A stretch of 64,000 bases of DNA. It comes from Streptomyces lateritius (GTDB lineage Bacteria > Actinomycetota > Actinomycetes > Streptomycetales > Streptomycetaceae). The position numbers were made by a program, and so were the translations under genes. The stretch lies in the NCBI RefSeq assembly GCF_014649715.1, contig NZ_BMTO01000011.1, forward strand, positions 489-64,488, in the 5' to 3' direction. Shown in pieces: positions 43,171-50,628 of this stretch; position 1 is the stretch's first letter, and every line of letters starts with the position of its first letter. Below the pieces are notes generated by a model. The model saw only the letters and a program-made list of their open reading frames with translations. It did no database searches and had not been told where the DNA came from.

Positions 43171-43307
43171 GATCCGATCCGCTCTCTCCGTCGACGTGTG
43201 TGCGTGTGTGCGTACGACCGTTGTGTGGGCGTGGTGGTGTCCTCCGCCCCCGACCTCGTCACCCCGGGGCGGAAGGACGGTGTCAGGACCCTCTCTTCGT
43301 CCGGCCG

Positions 43308-44117
43308 TCAGACGCGGCCTTCGGCGCCGCGGCGGCGGATCAGAACCACCGCGCCACCGAGCGCGCCCGCGATCAGCCCGGAGCCGACGACCGTCTCGGC
43401 GGTGCCGAACTGGCCGAAGCCGCCGCCGAAGCCGGCTCTGACGCCCTTGTGGGCGCCGGTGCCGGTGCCGCCGGTGGAATGTCCGCCGGGCGACTCACCC
43501 CCGGTGGCGTGACCGCCGGTCGAGTGACCACCGGTGGAATGGCCGGAGCCGCCGGCGATGGTGAGCATGGTGGTGCCCTTCTCGCCCTTGCAGTCGAAGG
43601 TCACCACGTACTCGGCGCCGACCTTGGCGTCGACGTCGACGGTGGCCTTGCCCGCGTGCCCCTCCTTGAGCGTGACGGTGTCGAAGACACCGGAGGAGAC
43701 GGTGACGGACGGCAACTGGCAGCCGTGGGACTTCAGCGTGACCGTGCCGCCGGGGGCGACCGTCTCGGGCGAGACGGAGAAGCCGAAGGAGGTGATGCCG
43801 CTCTCGGTCCCGATCGTCCCGATCCCGGTCTCGGTCTCGGCCTCGGTCTCGATCCCGATCTGGGTCCCGGTCTCGGTCTCGATCTCGGTCTCGATCCCGA
43901 TCTGGGTCTCGGTCTCGATCTCGGTCTCGATCCCGATCTGGGTCTCGGTCTCGATCTCGGTCTCGGTCTCGGTCTCGGTCTCGATCCCGGTGCCGGTGCC
44001 GGTTCCGGTTCCGAACCCGGTGCCGTCGTCGGCCACGGCGGCCGGCGCGCCGAAGGAGACAGCGGCGACGGTGGCGGTGGCGAGCAGAGCGGCGGAACCG
44101 GCACGTATCGCGCGCAT
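43308..44117 (-). CDS. Secreted surface protein with Glu/Thr repeats and C-terminal anchor
   Basis: A 269-residue exported protein. Signal peptide ends after AAVADD (about residue 30). Then about 75 residues of Gly-Thr and Glu-Thr-Ile repeats (GTGTGTGIETETETETEI and IGIETEIETETQ units), a folded middle (GFSVSPETVAPGGTVTLKSHGCQLPSVTV to TFDCKGEKGTTMLTI, two Cys), a second Gly/Ser/His-rich repeat (GGHSTGGHSTGG) and a C-terminal membrane segment followed by RRRGAEGRV. That layout is of a sortase substrate, but no LPxTG is present; TAETVVGSG is the only candidate near the anchor. RBS GGAGG. Confidence 0.85.
   Translation of the reverse strand: MRAIRAGSAALLATATVAAVSFGAPAAVADDGTGFGTGTGTGTGIETETETETEIETETQIGIETEIETETQIGIETEIETETGTQIGIETEAETETGIGTIGTESGITSFGFSVSPETVAPGGTVTLKSHGCQLPSVTVSSGVFDTVTLKEGHAGKATVDVDAKVGAEYVVTFDCKGEKGTTMLTIAGGSGHSTGGHSTGGHATGGESPGGHSTGGTGTGAHKGVRAGFGGGFGQFGTAETVVGSGLIAGALGGAVVLIRRRGAEGRV
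43851..43964. repeat. 36-bp in-frame tandem repeats in the surface-protein gene
   Basis: A unit beginning GATCCCGATCTGGGT repeats with 36-bp period at 43893 and 43929 (exact copies), preceded by a longer variant unit at 43851. Each 36-bp unit encodes 12 residues (IGIETEIETETQ type), so copy number can change without breaking the reading frame. Simple TCTCGG/TCTCGA steps flank it to about 43990. Confidence 0.85.
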
Positions 44118-44269
44118 GGCGACCTCCAGATCACAGGAGGGGTGTACACGGACGCCTTCCGCGCTTTTCCCGTACGGCGGGAAACACCCCTCGACGCGAT
44201 CGAAGCTAGGCCCCTGCCGGGCGCCCCGCCACCGGACTCCGCCGAACGGGGAGGCCGGGGAAACGACTC

Positions 44270-44580
44270 GCCGAGAGGGCCCCGGCACGGCGGACAGAGC
44301 AGCTGGTCGGCCTCCTCGTCGGTCGGTTCGTGGACGAACGCGCCTTCGGGCAGGCCAGCAGGTCCACCCGTCCCTCGGTGTTCAGCCGCTGCAGCGCCTC
44401 GCGCACGGGCTGCCGGGAGACACCGAGGTGCCCGGCCAGTTCGCTCTCGACGAGGTGCCGACCGGGTCCCAGGGCGCGGGTGAGGATCAGCTCGAGCAGC
44501 GCTTCGCAGACCCGGTCGCGCAGCGGTCCCGGCCGCTCCAGCCTGGGCTCGGCTCCTTGCGGCAGTCCTGCGGACGACAT
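44270..44580 (-). pseudogene. GntR-family regulator, frameshifted and truncated
   Basis: The minus strand encodes a GntR winged helix: LRDRVCEALLELILTRALGP, LVESELAGHLGVSRQPVREA, LQRLNTEGRVDLL. The expected next segment, normally like PAQGAFVHVPTDEEADQLL, is present only in another frame as LPEGAFVHEPTDEEADQLL, so there is a frameshift near 44355. The ligand-binding FCD domain is missing. So it is not functional. It is 162 bp upstream of the surface-protein start. Confidence 0.85.
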
Positions 44581-44779
44581 CGCGGCCCCCTGCGGCCCCC
44601 TCGGTTCGCCGCGGCGATCGACCCGGATTCGATCGGCGAAGGCGGATCGGTCAGCTCGGATCGGCCCTTGTCCACGGTCTGCCGACGCACATGTCCCGAC
44701 ATGCCGCTGCCCGCGTACTCGGGCGAAACACCACCCCCGAGGGCCGCCCGAGGGCCATCGAGGGCTTCCGGACGACGTC

Positions 44780-45727
44780 TCACGGGACCCGGATCACCTG
44801 GCCCGCGTACGAGAGGTTCCCTCCGAAGCCGAAGAGGAGCGTGGGCGCTCCGGACGGGAGTTCGCCGCGCTCGACGAGTTTGGCGAGGGCCAGCGGGATG
44901 GAGGCGGCCGAGGTGTTGCCGGACTCGATGACGTCACGGGCGACGATCGCGTTGACGGCGCCGATCTTCGCGGCGAGGGGCTCGATGATCCGCAGGTTCG
45001 CCTGATGGAGGACCACTCCCGCCAGTTCCTCGGGCCTGATGCCGGAGCGCTCGCAGACCCGGCGGGCGAGTGCGGGGAGCTGCTGGGTGGCCCATCGGTA
45101 GACGGACTGGCCCTCCTGCGCGAAGCGCGGCGGGGTGCCCTCGATGCGGACGGCGTGGCCCATCTCGGGGACCGAACCCCACAGGACGGGGCCGATGCCG
45201 GGCTCCCGGCCGTCCTCGACCGCCTCGACGACCGCGGCGCCCGCGCCGTCGCCGACGAGGACGCAGGTGGTGCGGTCGGACCAGTCCGTGACCTCGGTCA
45301 TCTTGTCGGCGCCGACGACGAGGGCCCGGCGGGCCGCTCCGGCCCGTACCGCGTGGTCGGCGGTGGCCAGGGCGTGCGTGAAGCCCGCACACACCACGTT
45401 GAGGTCCATGGTGGCGGGCGAGGTCATGCCGAGCCGGGCGGCGACGCGGGCGGCGGTGTTCGGCGAACGGTCGATCGCGGTGGAGGTCGCCACGAGGACG
45501 AGGTCGATGTCGTCGGGGCCCAGTCCGGCGGCGGCGAGTGCCTTGCCGGCGGCGTGGGCGGCGAGCTCGTCGACCGGCTCCTCGGGCCCCGCCATGTGGC
45601 GGGTCCTGATGCCGACCCTGCTGCTGATCCATTCGTCGCTGGTGTCGACGAGTGCGGCCAGGTCGTCGTTGGTCAGCACCTTCGCGGGCTGGTAGTGCCC
45701 GAGCGCGGCGATACGAGTGCCCGTCAT
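44780..45727 (-). CDS. 3-oxoacyl-ACP synthase III family protein
   Basis: A 315-residue KAS III-like condensing enzyme. Catalytic triad: Cys113 in DLNVVCAGFTHAL, His241 in VVLHQANLRII and Asn271 in ESGNTSAASIP. Other family stretches are DEWISSRVGIRTRHMA and GGNLSYAGQVIRVP. It condenses an acyl-CoA starter with malonyl-ACP. It stands alone, without acyl-carrier-protein or fabD genes nearby, so it is more likely an accessory or specialised-lipid enzyme than the housekeeping FabH. The ATG has an AGGGGG site. Confidence 0.93.
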   Translation of the reverse strand: MTGTRIAALGHYQPAKVLTNDDLAALVDTSDEWISSRVGIRTRHMAGPEEPVDELAAHAAGKALAAAGLGPDDIDLVLVATSTAIDRSPNTAARVAARLGMTSPATMDLNVVCAGFTHALATADHAVRAGAARRALVVGADKMTEVTDWSDRTTCVLVGDGAGAAVVEAVEDGREPGIGPVLWGSVPEMGHAVRIEGTPPRFAQEGQSVYRWATQQLPALARRVCERSGIRPEELAGVVLHQANLRIIEPLAAKIGAVNAIVARDVIESGNTSAASIPLALAKLVERGELPSGAPTLLFGFGGNLSYAGQVIRVP

Positions 45728-46029
45728 GCTCGGGACCCCCTTGGGTTCATGTGGCGCGTGTTTCACGCAGGAACCACCCAGTCTTGCCAGCGACTGATCG
45801 GTAACAGGACACGTAAACCACCAACATTCACCCGTACCTGTTGGGAGACCGCGACAAGCGGACAGTGTTCACACCCTTGTCGGCACTCATTCCCTACCGC
45901 AGACGATTTCGCCGACGCGTCTTCGTTCCTTCCTCCCCTCGCGGTCCCTCGACAGAACGGAGATCCGCACGCGAAGGCCGCAGTCCTCGGCGCCGGCGCG
46001 GCGCCCGGATCCCCGTCCAGCTCGACGCG
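45728..46029. other. Intergenic region
   Basis: 302 bp upstream of the KAS III gene. It is A/T-richer from 45760 to 45930 and must hold that gene's promoter. Frames here are open but have no family match. Confidence 0.4.
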
Positions 46030-46206
46030 CCGCCCACGGAGTGGGCCTGTGGGTACTGCGGCGACCGCATCTCGGCTGCGACCCGACTCCGCACGTGCAG
46101 GACAATGAGATCGTCAAGGTCACCTCCCCGCACCACACCGGTGGCCCGGGGCAACCTCTGCATCAAGGGCCGTTGCGGCTTCCAACACGTACAGAAGCGG
46201 GTGTAG
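46030..46206 (+). pseudogene. Tail of a formate-dehydrogenase-associated Fe-S protein
   Basis: Plus-strand reading gives, in alternating frames, CGYCG, then GCDPTPHVQDNEIVKVTSPHH, then PVARGNLCIKGRCGFQHVQK and a stop at 46206. These match in order the C-terminal end of the actinomycete Fe-S subunit found with formate dehydrogenase (usually CxYCGVGCxxxxHVQDNEIVKVTSP, then RGNLCIKGRFGxQHVQ). Two frameshifts are needed and nothing upstream continues the protein, so it is a relic. It lies 5 bp before fdhD, where the parent gene would be expected. Confidence 0.85.
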
Positions 46207-46211
46207 CCACG

Positions 46212-47060
46212 ATGGGACGGGTCACCGAGCGACGGCGCGTCATCCGGATCCGTGCCGGTGTCGTGAACGAGCGGCCCGACACCCTGGTGGCCGAGGAGCC
46301 GCTGGAGATCCGGCTGAACGGCAGGCCGCTCGCGATCACCATGCGCACGCCGGGCGACGACTTCGCACTCGCGGCCGGGTTCCTGGTGAGCGAGGGGGTG
46401 CTGGCCGCGGGCTCCGACGTACGGAACATCGTGTACTGCGCGGGTGCCAAGGACGACGGCACGAACACGTACAACGTGGTGGACGTGCAGTTGGCACCGG
46501 GCGTTCCGGTCCCCGACATCACGCTGGAGCGGAACGTGTACACGACGTCTTCGTGCGGGCTGTGCGGCAAGGCCAGTCTGGACGCCGTCCGCACCACCGC
46601 CCGGTTCCCGATCGCGGACACCCCCCCGGTCCGGATCACGCCCGGGCTGCTCGCCGGTCTCCCCGACCGGCTGCGGGCGGCCCAGCGGGTCTTCGACCGA
46701 ACCGGGGGCCTGCACGCGGCGGCGCTGTTCTCCGAGGACGGGGAGCTGCTCGACGTACGGGAGGACGTGGGCCGCCACAACGCTGTGGACAAGCTGGTGG
46801 GCCGCGCCCTGCGCGAGGACCGGCTGCCGCTGGACCGGGCGATCCTGCTGGTCTCGGGACGGGCCTCGTTCGAACTGGCGCAGAAGGCGGTGATGGCGGG
46901 CATCCCGGTCCTCGCGGCCGTCTCGGCGCCCTCGTCGCTCGCCGTCGACCTGGCCGCCGAGACGGGGCTGACGCTGGTCGGCTTCCTGCGCGGTCCGGAC
47001 ATGAACGTGTACGCGGGTGAGCACCGGATCGCTCTGGGGGCCGGGGCCTCCCGCGGCTGA
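46212..47060 (+). CDS. fdhD: Formate dehydrogenase accessory sulfurtransferase FdhD
   Basis: A 282-residue FdhD, which transfers sulfur from IscS-type desulfurases to the molybdenum cofactor of formate dehydrogenase. The two-cysteine motif is TSSCGLCGKAS (about residues 115-120). Other family stretches: VAEEPLEIRLNG, TPGDDFALAAGFLVSEG, VREDVGRHNAVDKLVG, ILLVSGRASFELAQKA. ATG at 46212. The gene is intact although the FDH-related gene in front of it is decayed, so it must serve a formate dehydrogenase encoded elsewhere, or be losing its job. Confidence 0.95.
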   Translation: MGRVTERRRVIRIRAGVVNERPDTLVAEEPLEIRLNGRPLAITMRTPGDDFALAAGFLVSEGVLAAGSDVRNIVYCAGAKDDGTNTYNVVDVQLAPGVPVPDITLERNVYTTSSCGLCGKASLDAVRTTARFPIADTPPVRITPGLLAGLPDRLRAAQRVFDRTGGLHAAALFSEDGELLDVREDVGRHNAVDKLVGRALREDRLPLDRAILLVSGRASFELAQKAVMAGIPVLAAVSAPSSLAVDLAAETGLTLVGFLRGPDMNVYAGEHRIALGAGASRG

Positions 47061-47189
47061 GGCGGAGGCTCCCGCTGCTCGGGTCGGGCACCGGACGGCG
47101 GGGAGCGCCCCCTGCGCCGGCCGGCCCTGTCCCACGTCGTCGACACGCAGCCGTCACACCGTCCGCACATCGCCCGTACGGGCATCCCC

Positions 47190-47600
47190 CTATCGGCGGG
47201 CCCGGCCGCCGGTGCCGGCTTCCTTCGGGGGGTCGATCATCTGGAGGGTGAGGGTGGCCGGGGGGTCGGCGAGACCGGGGCCGCCCGCCGCCGTCCAGGC
47301 GAGGATGTCGTCGAGGCAGTCGTCGTCCGCCGTCCAGCCGATCCACGCGGCCCGGCCGCCGCGGCGGCGGCCCTCCGTGGAGGGCTGGACCACCACGACG
47401 TTCGCCTGGGCGCAGGGGCCGAGACAGTCGCTGGTACGGACGGACAGCCGGCCGGCCGAGGCCGCTGCGGCGCGGCGGAGCCGGTCGAGCTGGCCGGCGT
47501 GGTCGATGCCGGGGTTCTTGCGGGCGTCGCCGCAGCAGCAGCCTCGGCAGACGACGAGGGAGCAGGGGCGGGCGCCGTAGCGTATCGGCGCGCGGGTCAC
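47190..47600 (-). CDS. Thioredoxin-like [2Fe-2S] ferredoxin
   Basis: A 136-residue protein of the (2Fe-2S) ferredoxin domain class. Cysteines are at VVCRGCCCGDARKN (Cys18, 21-23) and SDCLGPCAQANVVVVQP (about 58-63), the spacing of thioredoxin-like ferredoxins. GTG start overlapping the preceding stop by 4 bp (GTGA), so it is translated with the isochorismatase-like gene. Probably an electron-transfer or cluster-scaffold protein; partner unknown. Confidence 0.88.
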   Translation of the reverse strand: MTRAPIRYGARPCSLVVCRGCCCGDARKNPGIDHAGQLDRLRRAAAASAGRLSVRTSDCLGPCAQANVVVVQPSTEGRRRGGRAAWIGWTADDDCLDDILAWTAAGGPGLADPPATLTLQMIDPPKEAGTGGRARR

Positions 47601-48118
47601 TCGGGGCCGTCCAGGGTGATCTGGGAGACGGTGGCGACCGTGCCGAGGCGGGGGAAGTCGAGGCTCACCGAGGCGTGGTGCTCGTCGGCGGTGAAGGCGG
47701 TCATGGCGTCCTCGGCGAAGACCGGTTCGTAGCCGAGGTCGCAGGCGGCACGGGCGGTGGACTCGACGCCGAGGTTGGTGGCGATGCCGCCGAAGACCAC
47801 GGTGGATACGGAGCGTTCGGCAAGCAGCTCGTGGAGTCCGGTGGCGTGGAACCCGCCGATCGTGCGCTTGACGACGATCAGGTCGTCGTCATGGACGAGG
47901 GAGGGGACGAGTTCGCTGCCGGGCGGCTGGGGGTCGACGTTCGGCCGCTCGACCCTGATGTGGACCACAGGGGCGCCGGCGGCCCGGAAGGTGTCGGCGA
48001 GCCGGGTCGCGGCGGCGACGACGTCGGTTCCGGAGCGGGGGGCGAGGGGCAGCGCGACGATGCGTTCCATCAGGTCGACGAGGACGAGCGCGGTGCGGCC
48101 GGGATCGAGTGCGGGCAT
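47597..48118 (-). CDS. Isochorismatase-family protein without the usual cysteine
   Basis: A 173-residue protein of the isochorismatase/cysteine-hydrolase fold. Asp15 (LVLVDLMER) and Lys84 (IVVKRTIGG) of the catalytic set are present, but the position of the nucleophile is Gly117 in GIATNLGVESTARAAC instead of Cys. This Gly variant is also known in YecD-like members, which have no proven hydrolase activity. It is co-translated with a [2Fe-2S] protein. Confidence 0.88.
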   Translation of the reverse strand: MPALDPGRTALVLVDLMERIVALPLAPRSGTDVVAAATRLADTFRAAGAPVVHIRVERPNVDPQPPGSELVPSLVHDDDLIVVKRTIGGFHATGLHELLAERSVSTVVFGGIATNLGVESTARAACDLGYEPVFAEDAMTAFTADEHHASVSLDFPRLGTVATVSQITLDGPE

Positions 48119-48199
48119 GGGAGCACGGTAGCGGCACCGTTGATCTTCCCGGTGGTGGTGGGTGGTGATCCCGCCACGGCCGCCGCCCTCCCGCCCGTC

Positions 48200-49297
48200 T
48201 CAGGGGTGGGTGCTCGCCGTGCCCACGGACGGCTCACGGCCGGGCTCCGGCGGCGCGGCGTCCGGGTCCTTCGCCCCGGCGGGATCCGGCCCCTCGGCCG
48301 GCGTCGGTTCCGGGTCGCGCGCCCGGTGCTTGGCGATCACGGCGCAGACCATCAGCTGCATCTGGTGGAAGAGCATCAGCGGCAGGACCGCGAGCGATGC
48401 CTGCGGCCCGAAGAGCACGCCGGCCATGGGGAGCCCGGCCGCCAGGCTCTTCTTCGAGCCCGCGAACTGGATCGCGATGCGGTCCGCCCGGCCGAAGCCG
48501 AGCCTTTTCGCCCCGTACCAGGTCAGCGTCAGCATCAGGGCGAGCAGCACGGCCTCGACGACGAGCAGCAGTCCGAGCCGCGCCGGAGTCACCTGGTGCC
48601 AGATGCCGGCGACCATGCCCTGGCTGAAGGCCGCGTACACGACGAGCAGGATCGAGCCCCGGTCGACGTACCCGAGCACCTTCTTGTTCCGTACCAGGAA
48701 CGCTCCCACCCAGCGCCGCAGGAACTGGCCGGCCAGGAAGGGCAGGAGCAGTTGGACCACGATCTTGAGGAGCGAGTCGGCGGAGAATCCGCCCGCACTG
48801 CCCGCACCGCCCGCACCGCCCGCGAGCAGGGCTGCGGCGAGCAGCGGGGTGATCACGATTCCGGCGAGGGAGGAGAACGAGCCTGCGCAGATCGCGGCGG
48901 GCACGTTGCCGCGGGCGATCGAGGTGAAGGCGATGGAGGACTGGACGGTGCTGGGCACCAGGCACAGGAAGAGGAGGCCGCTGTGGAGCGGTGGGGAGAG
49001 AACGGCCGGTACCAGCCCCTTCGCCGCGAGTCCGAGGAGCGGGAAGACGAGGAAGGTGCAGGCGAGGACGGTGAGGTGGAGCCGCCAGTGCTGGAGCCCG
49101 TCGAGCGCCTCGCGGGTGGAGAGCCGGGCGCCGTAGAGGAAGAACAGCAGGGCGATGGCGGCGGTCGAGGCTCCGTTCGCGACCGTTGCGGCGGTGCCGG
49201 AGGCGGGCAGGAGCGCCGCGAGGCCGACCGTGCCGAGCAGCGCCAGGATGTACGGGTCGATCGGCAGCCAGGACGGCAGAAGGGTCGTACGGCGCAT
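48200..49297 (-). CDS. Bile acid:sodium symporter (SBF-like) family transporter
   Basis: A 365-residue membrane protein of the SBF-like (YfeH-type) family with about 10 spans. Family stretches: AALLPASGTAATVANGASTAAIALLFF, LCLVPSTVQSSIAFTSIARGN, CAGSFSSLAGIVITP and GSKKSLAAGLPMAGVLFG. The C-terminal 40 residues are Pro/Glu-rich and cytoplasmic. The ATG at 49297 has a GGAG site; a GTG at 49306 is possible. Divergent from the LysR gene, which is its likely regulator. Substrate unknown. Confidence 0.9.
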   Translation of the reverse strand: MRRTTLLPSWLPIDPYILALLGTVGLAALLPASGTAATVANGASTAAIALLFFLYGARLSTREALDGLQHWRLHLTVLACTFLVFPLLGLAAKGLVPAVLSPPLHSGLLFLCLVPSTVQSSIAFTSIARGNVPAAICAGSFSSLAGIVITPLLAAALLAGGAGGAGSAGGFSADSLLKIVVQLLLPFLAGQFLRRWVGAFLVRNKKVLGYVDRGSILLVVYAAFSQGMVAGIWHQVTPARLGLLLVVEAVLLALMLTLTWYGAKRLGFGRADRIAIQFAGSKKSLAAGLPMAGVLFGPQASLAVLPLMLFHQMQLMVCAVIAKHRARDPEPTPAEGPDPAGAKDPDAAPPEPGREPSVGTASTHP

Positions 49298-49452
49298 GTG
49301 CTCCACTGCTCTGCTTGCTGAGGGTCGGGCTGCCCGGGGCCCGGTGCGGCCGGCTGCCCGGAGGGGGGCGGGATCGTGCCCTCCCTATCCTGCTCCCGGC
49401 TCCCGCGATCGGGAATCCCGTACAGCGCTCTGACTGTCATCACGTTCCGCGA

Positions 49453-49458
49453 TAGCCT
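49453..49458 (+). promoter_or_regulatory. -10 box of leaderless LysR gene
   Basis: TAGCCT, 6 nt before the GTG at 49465. An upstream dyad TCCCG-N4-CGGGA (about 49404-49417) could be the LysR box. Confidence 0.5.
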
Positions 49459-49464
49459 CGAAGC

Positions 49465-50331
49465 GTGTACGACCCCTCCCAGCTGCGCACCTTTCTCGCG
49501 GTCGCGCAGACGCTGAGCTTCACGCAGGCCGCGCGCCGGCTCGGGCTGCGCCAGTCGACCGTGAGTCAGCACGTGCGGCGCCTGGAGGCCGCCACCGGGC
49601 GGCCGCTGTTCACCCGGGACACCCACAGTGTGGAGTTGACGGAGGACGGCGAGGCGATGCTCGGCTTCGCCCGGACGATCCTGCGGGCGCACGAGCGGGC
49701 CGCGGCCTTCTTCACGGGGACCCGGCTGCGCGGGCGGCTGCGCTTCGGCGCGTCGGAGGACTTCGTGGTGACCCGGCTCCCCGAGACCCTGGAGTCGTTC
49801 CGGCGCGAGCACCCCGAGGTGGATCTGGAGCTGACGGTCGAGCTGTCCGGGACGCTGAACGCCCGCCTGGAGGCGGGTCGGCTGGATCTGATCCTCGCCA
49901 AGCGGCGCGCGGAGGAGAGCGGGGGCGAGCTGGTGTGGCAGGACTCACTGATCTGGATCGGCTCCCCGCGGTTGCGCCTCGAGGCGGACCGGCCCGTTCC
50001 GCTGATCGTCTACCCGCCTCCGGGGATCACGCGCGCCAGGGCGCTCGAAGCGCTGGAGGCGCAGGGGCGGGCCTGTCGGATCGCCTGTACGAGCAGCAGT
50101 CTGAGCGGGAACGTGGCGGCGGCCCGGGCCGGGCTCGGCGTCATGGCGCACACGCGGGGTCTGGTCCCGCCGGGTCTCGTCCAGGTCCCGGCCCGCGCCG
50201 GGTTGCCGGACCTCGGCGATGTCGATTTCGTTCTGCGCAAGGGGCGGCGGCGTGGGGCCGGCCAGGAGGCGGCGGACGCCCTGGCCACGGCGATCCTGGC
50301 GAGTGGCGACCGGCTGCAGCGCCCGCGCTGA
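49465..50331 (+). CDS. LysR-family transcriptional regulator
   Basis: A 288-residue LysR regulator. N-terminal winged helix: LRTFLAVAQTLSFTQAARRLGLRQSTVSQHVRRLEAATGRPLF; the rest is the substrate-binding PBP-like domain (FGASEDFVVTRLPETL, LDLILAKRRAEE). Start GTG, 6 nt after TAGCCT, likely leaderless. Divergent from the SBF-type transporter gene, the usual position for a LysR controlling its neighbour. Confidence 0.93.
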   Translation: MYDPSQLRTFLAVAQTLSFTQAARRLGLRQSTVSQHVRRLEAATGRPLFTRDTHSVELTEDGEAMLGFARTILRAHERAAAFFTGTRLRGRLRFGASEDFVVTRLPETLESFRREHPEVDLELTVELSGTLNARLEAGRLDLILAKRRAEESGGELVWQDSLIWIGSPRLRLEADRPVPLIVYPPPGITRARALEALEAQGRACRIACTSSSLSGNVAAARAGLGVMAHTRGLVPPGLVQVPARAGLPDLGDVDFVLRKGRRRGAGQEAADALATAILASGDRLQRPR

Positions 50332-50451
50332 CTCGGGGCGGCGGGAGACTTCGGCCTCACCGCGTGCGCATGTCGGTGCGGGCCGAGGCCGGCGTCGGAC
50401 GGGACGGTGACTGGTACGTACAGATTCGGTGGAGATTCCGGCGCCCCTTGC

Positions 50452-50469
50452 TTACCCGCGAGTCAGTAA
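50452..50469. promoter_or_regulatory. Weak dyad upstream of the acyl-CoA ligase gene
   Basis: TTAC-N10-GTAA with an inner ACCCGCGAGT that is 9/10 palindromic. It resembles TACT-CGCG-AGTA-type TetR operators of fatty-acid genes but is imperfect. The rest of 50332-50628 shows no gene. Confidence 0.3.
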
Positions 50470-50628
50470 GGAGCCCCGGTCGACCGCCCCTTGCCTGCTC
50501 TCTACCCTCTGACCTGTGCGAACGCCCAATGTCCCGGGTTGGTGAAGGCCCTCCCACCCGCTGGTCGGGTGGGGTACCGTCACCCGCGCTGTACGGAGCG
50601 CGACAACGAGCGGTCGAGGAGCAGGTCA

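Noticed and set aside
43805..44000. Possible CRISPR array in the periodic 36-bp DNA
   Set aside because: Units are contiguous without unique spacers and encode in-frame Glu/Thr repeats of a secreted protein; no cas genes nearby.
44691..45005. Plus-strand ORF opposite the KAS III gene end
   Set aside because: Most of it is antisense to the KAS III coding sequence, with no family motifs.
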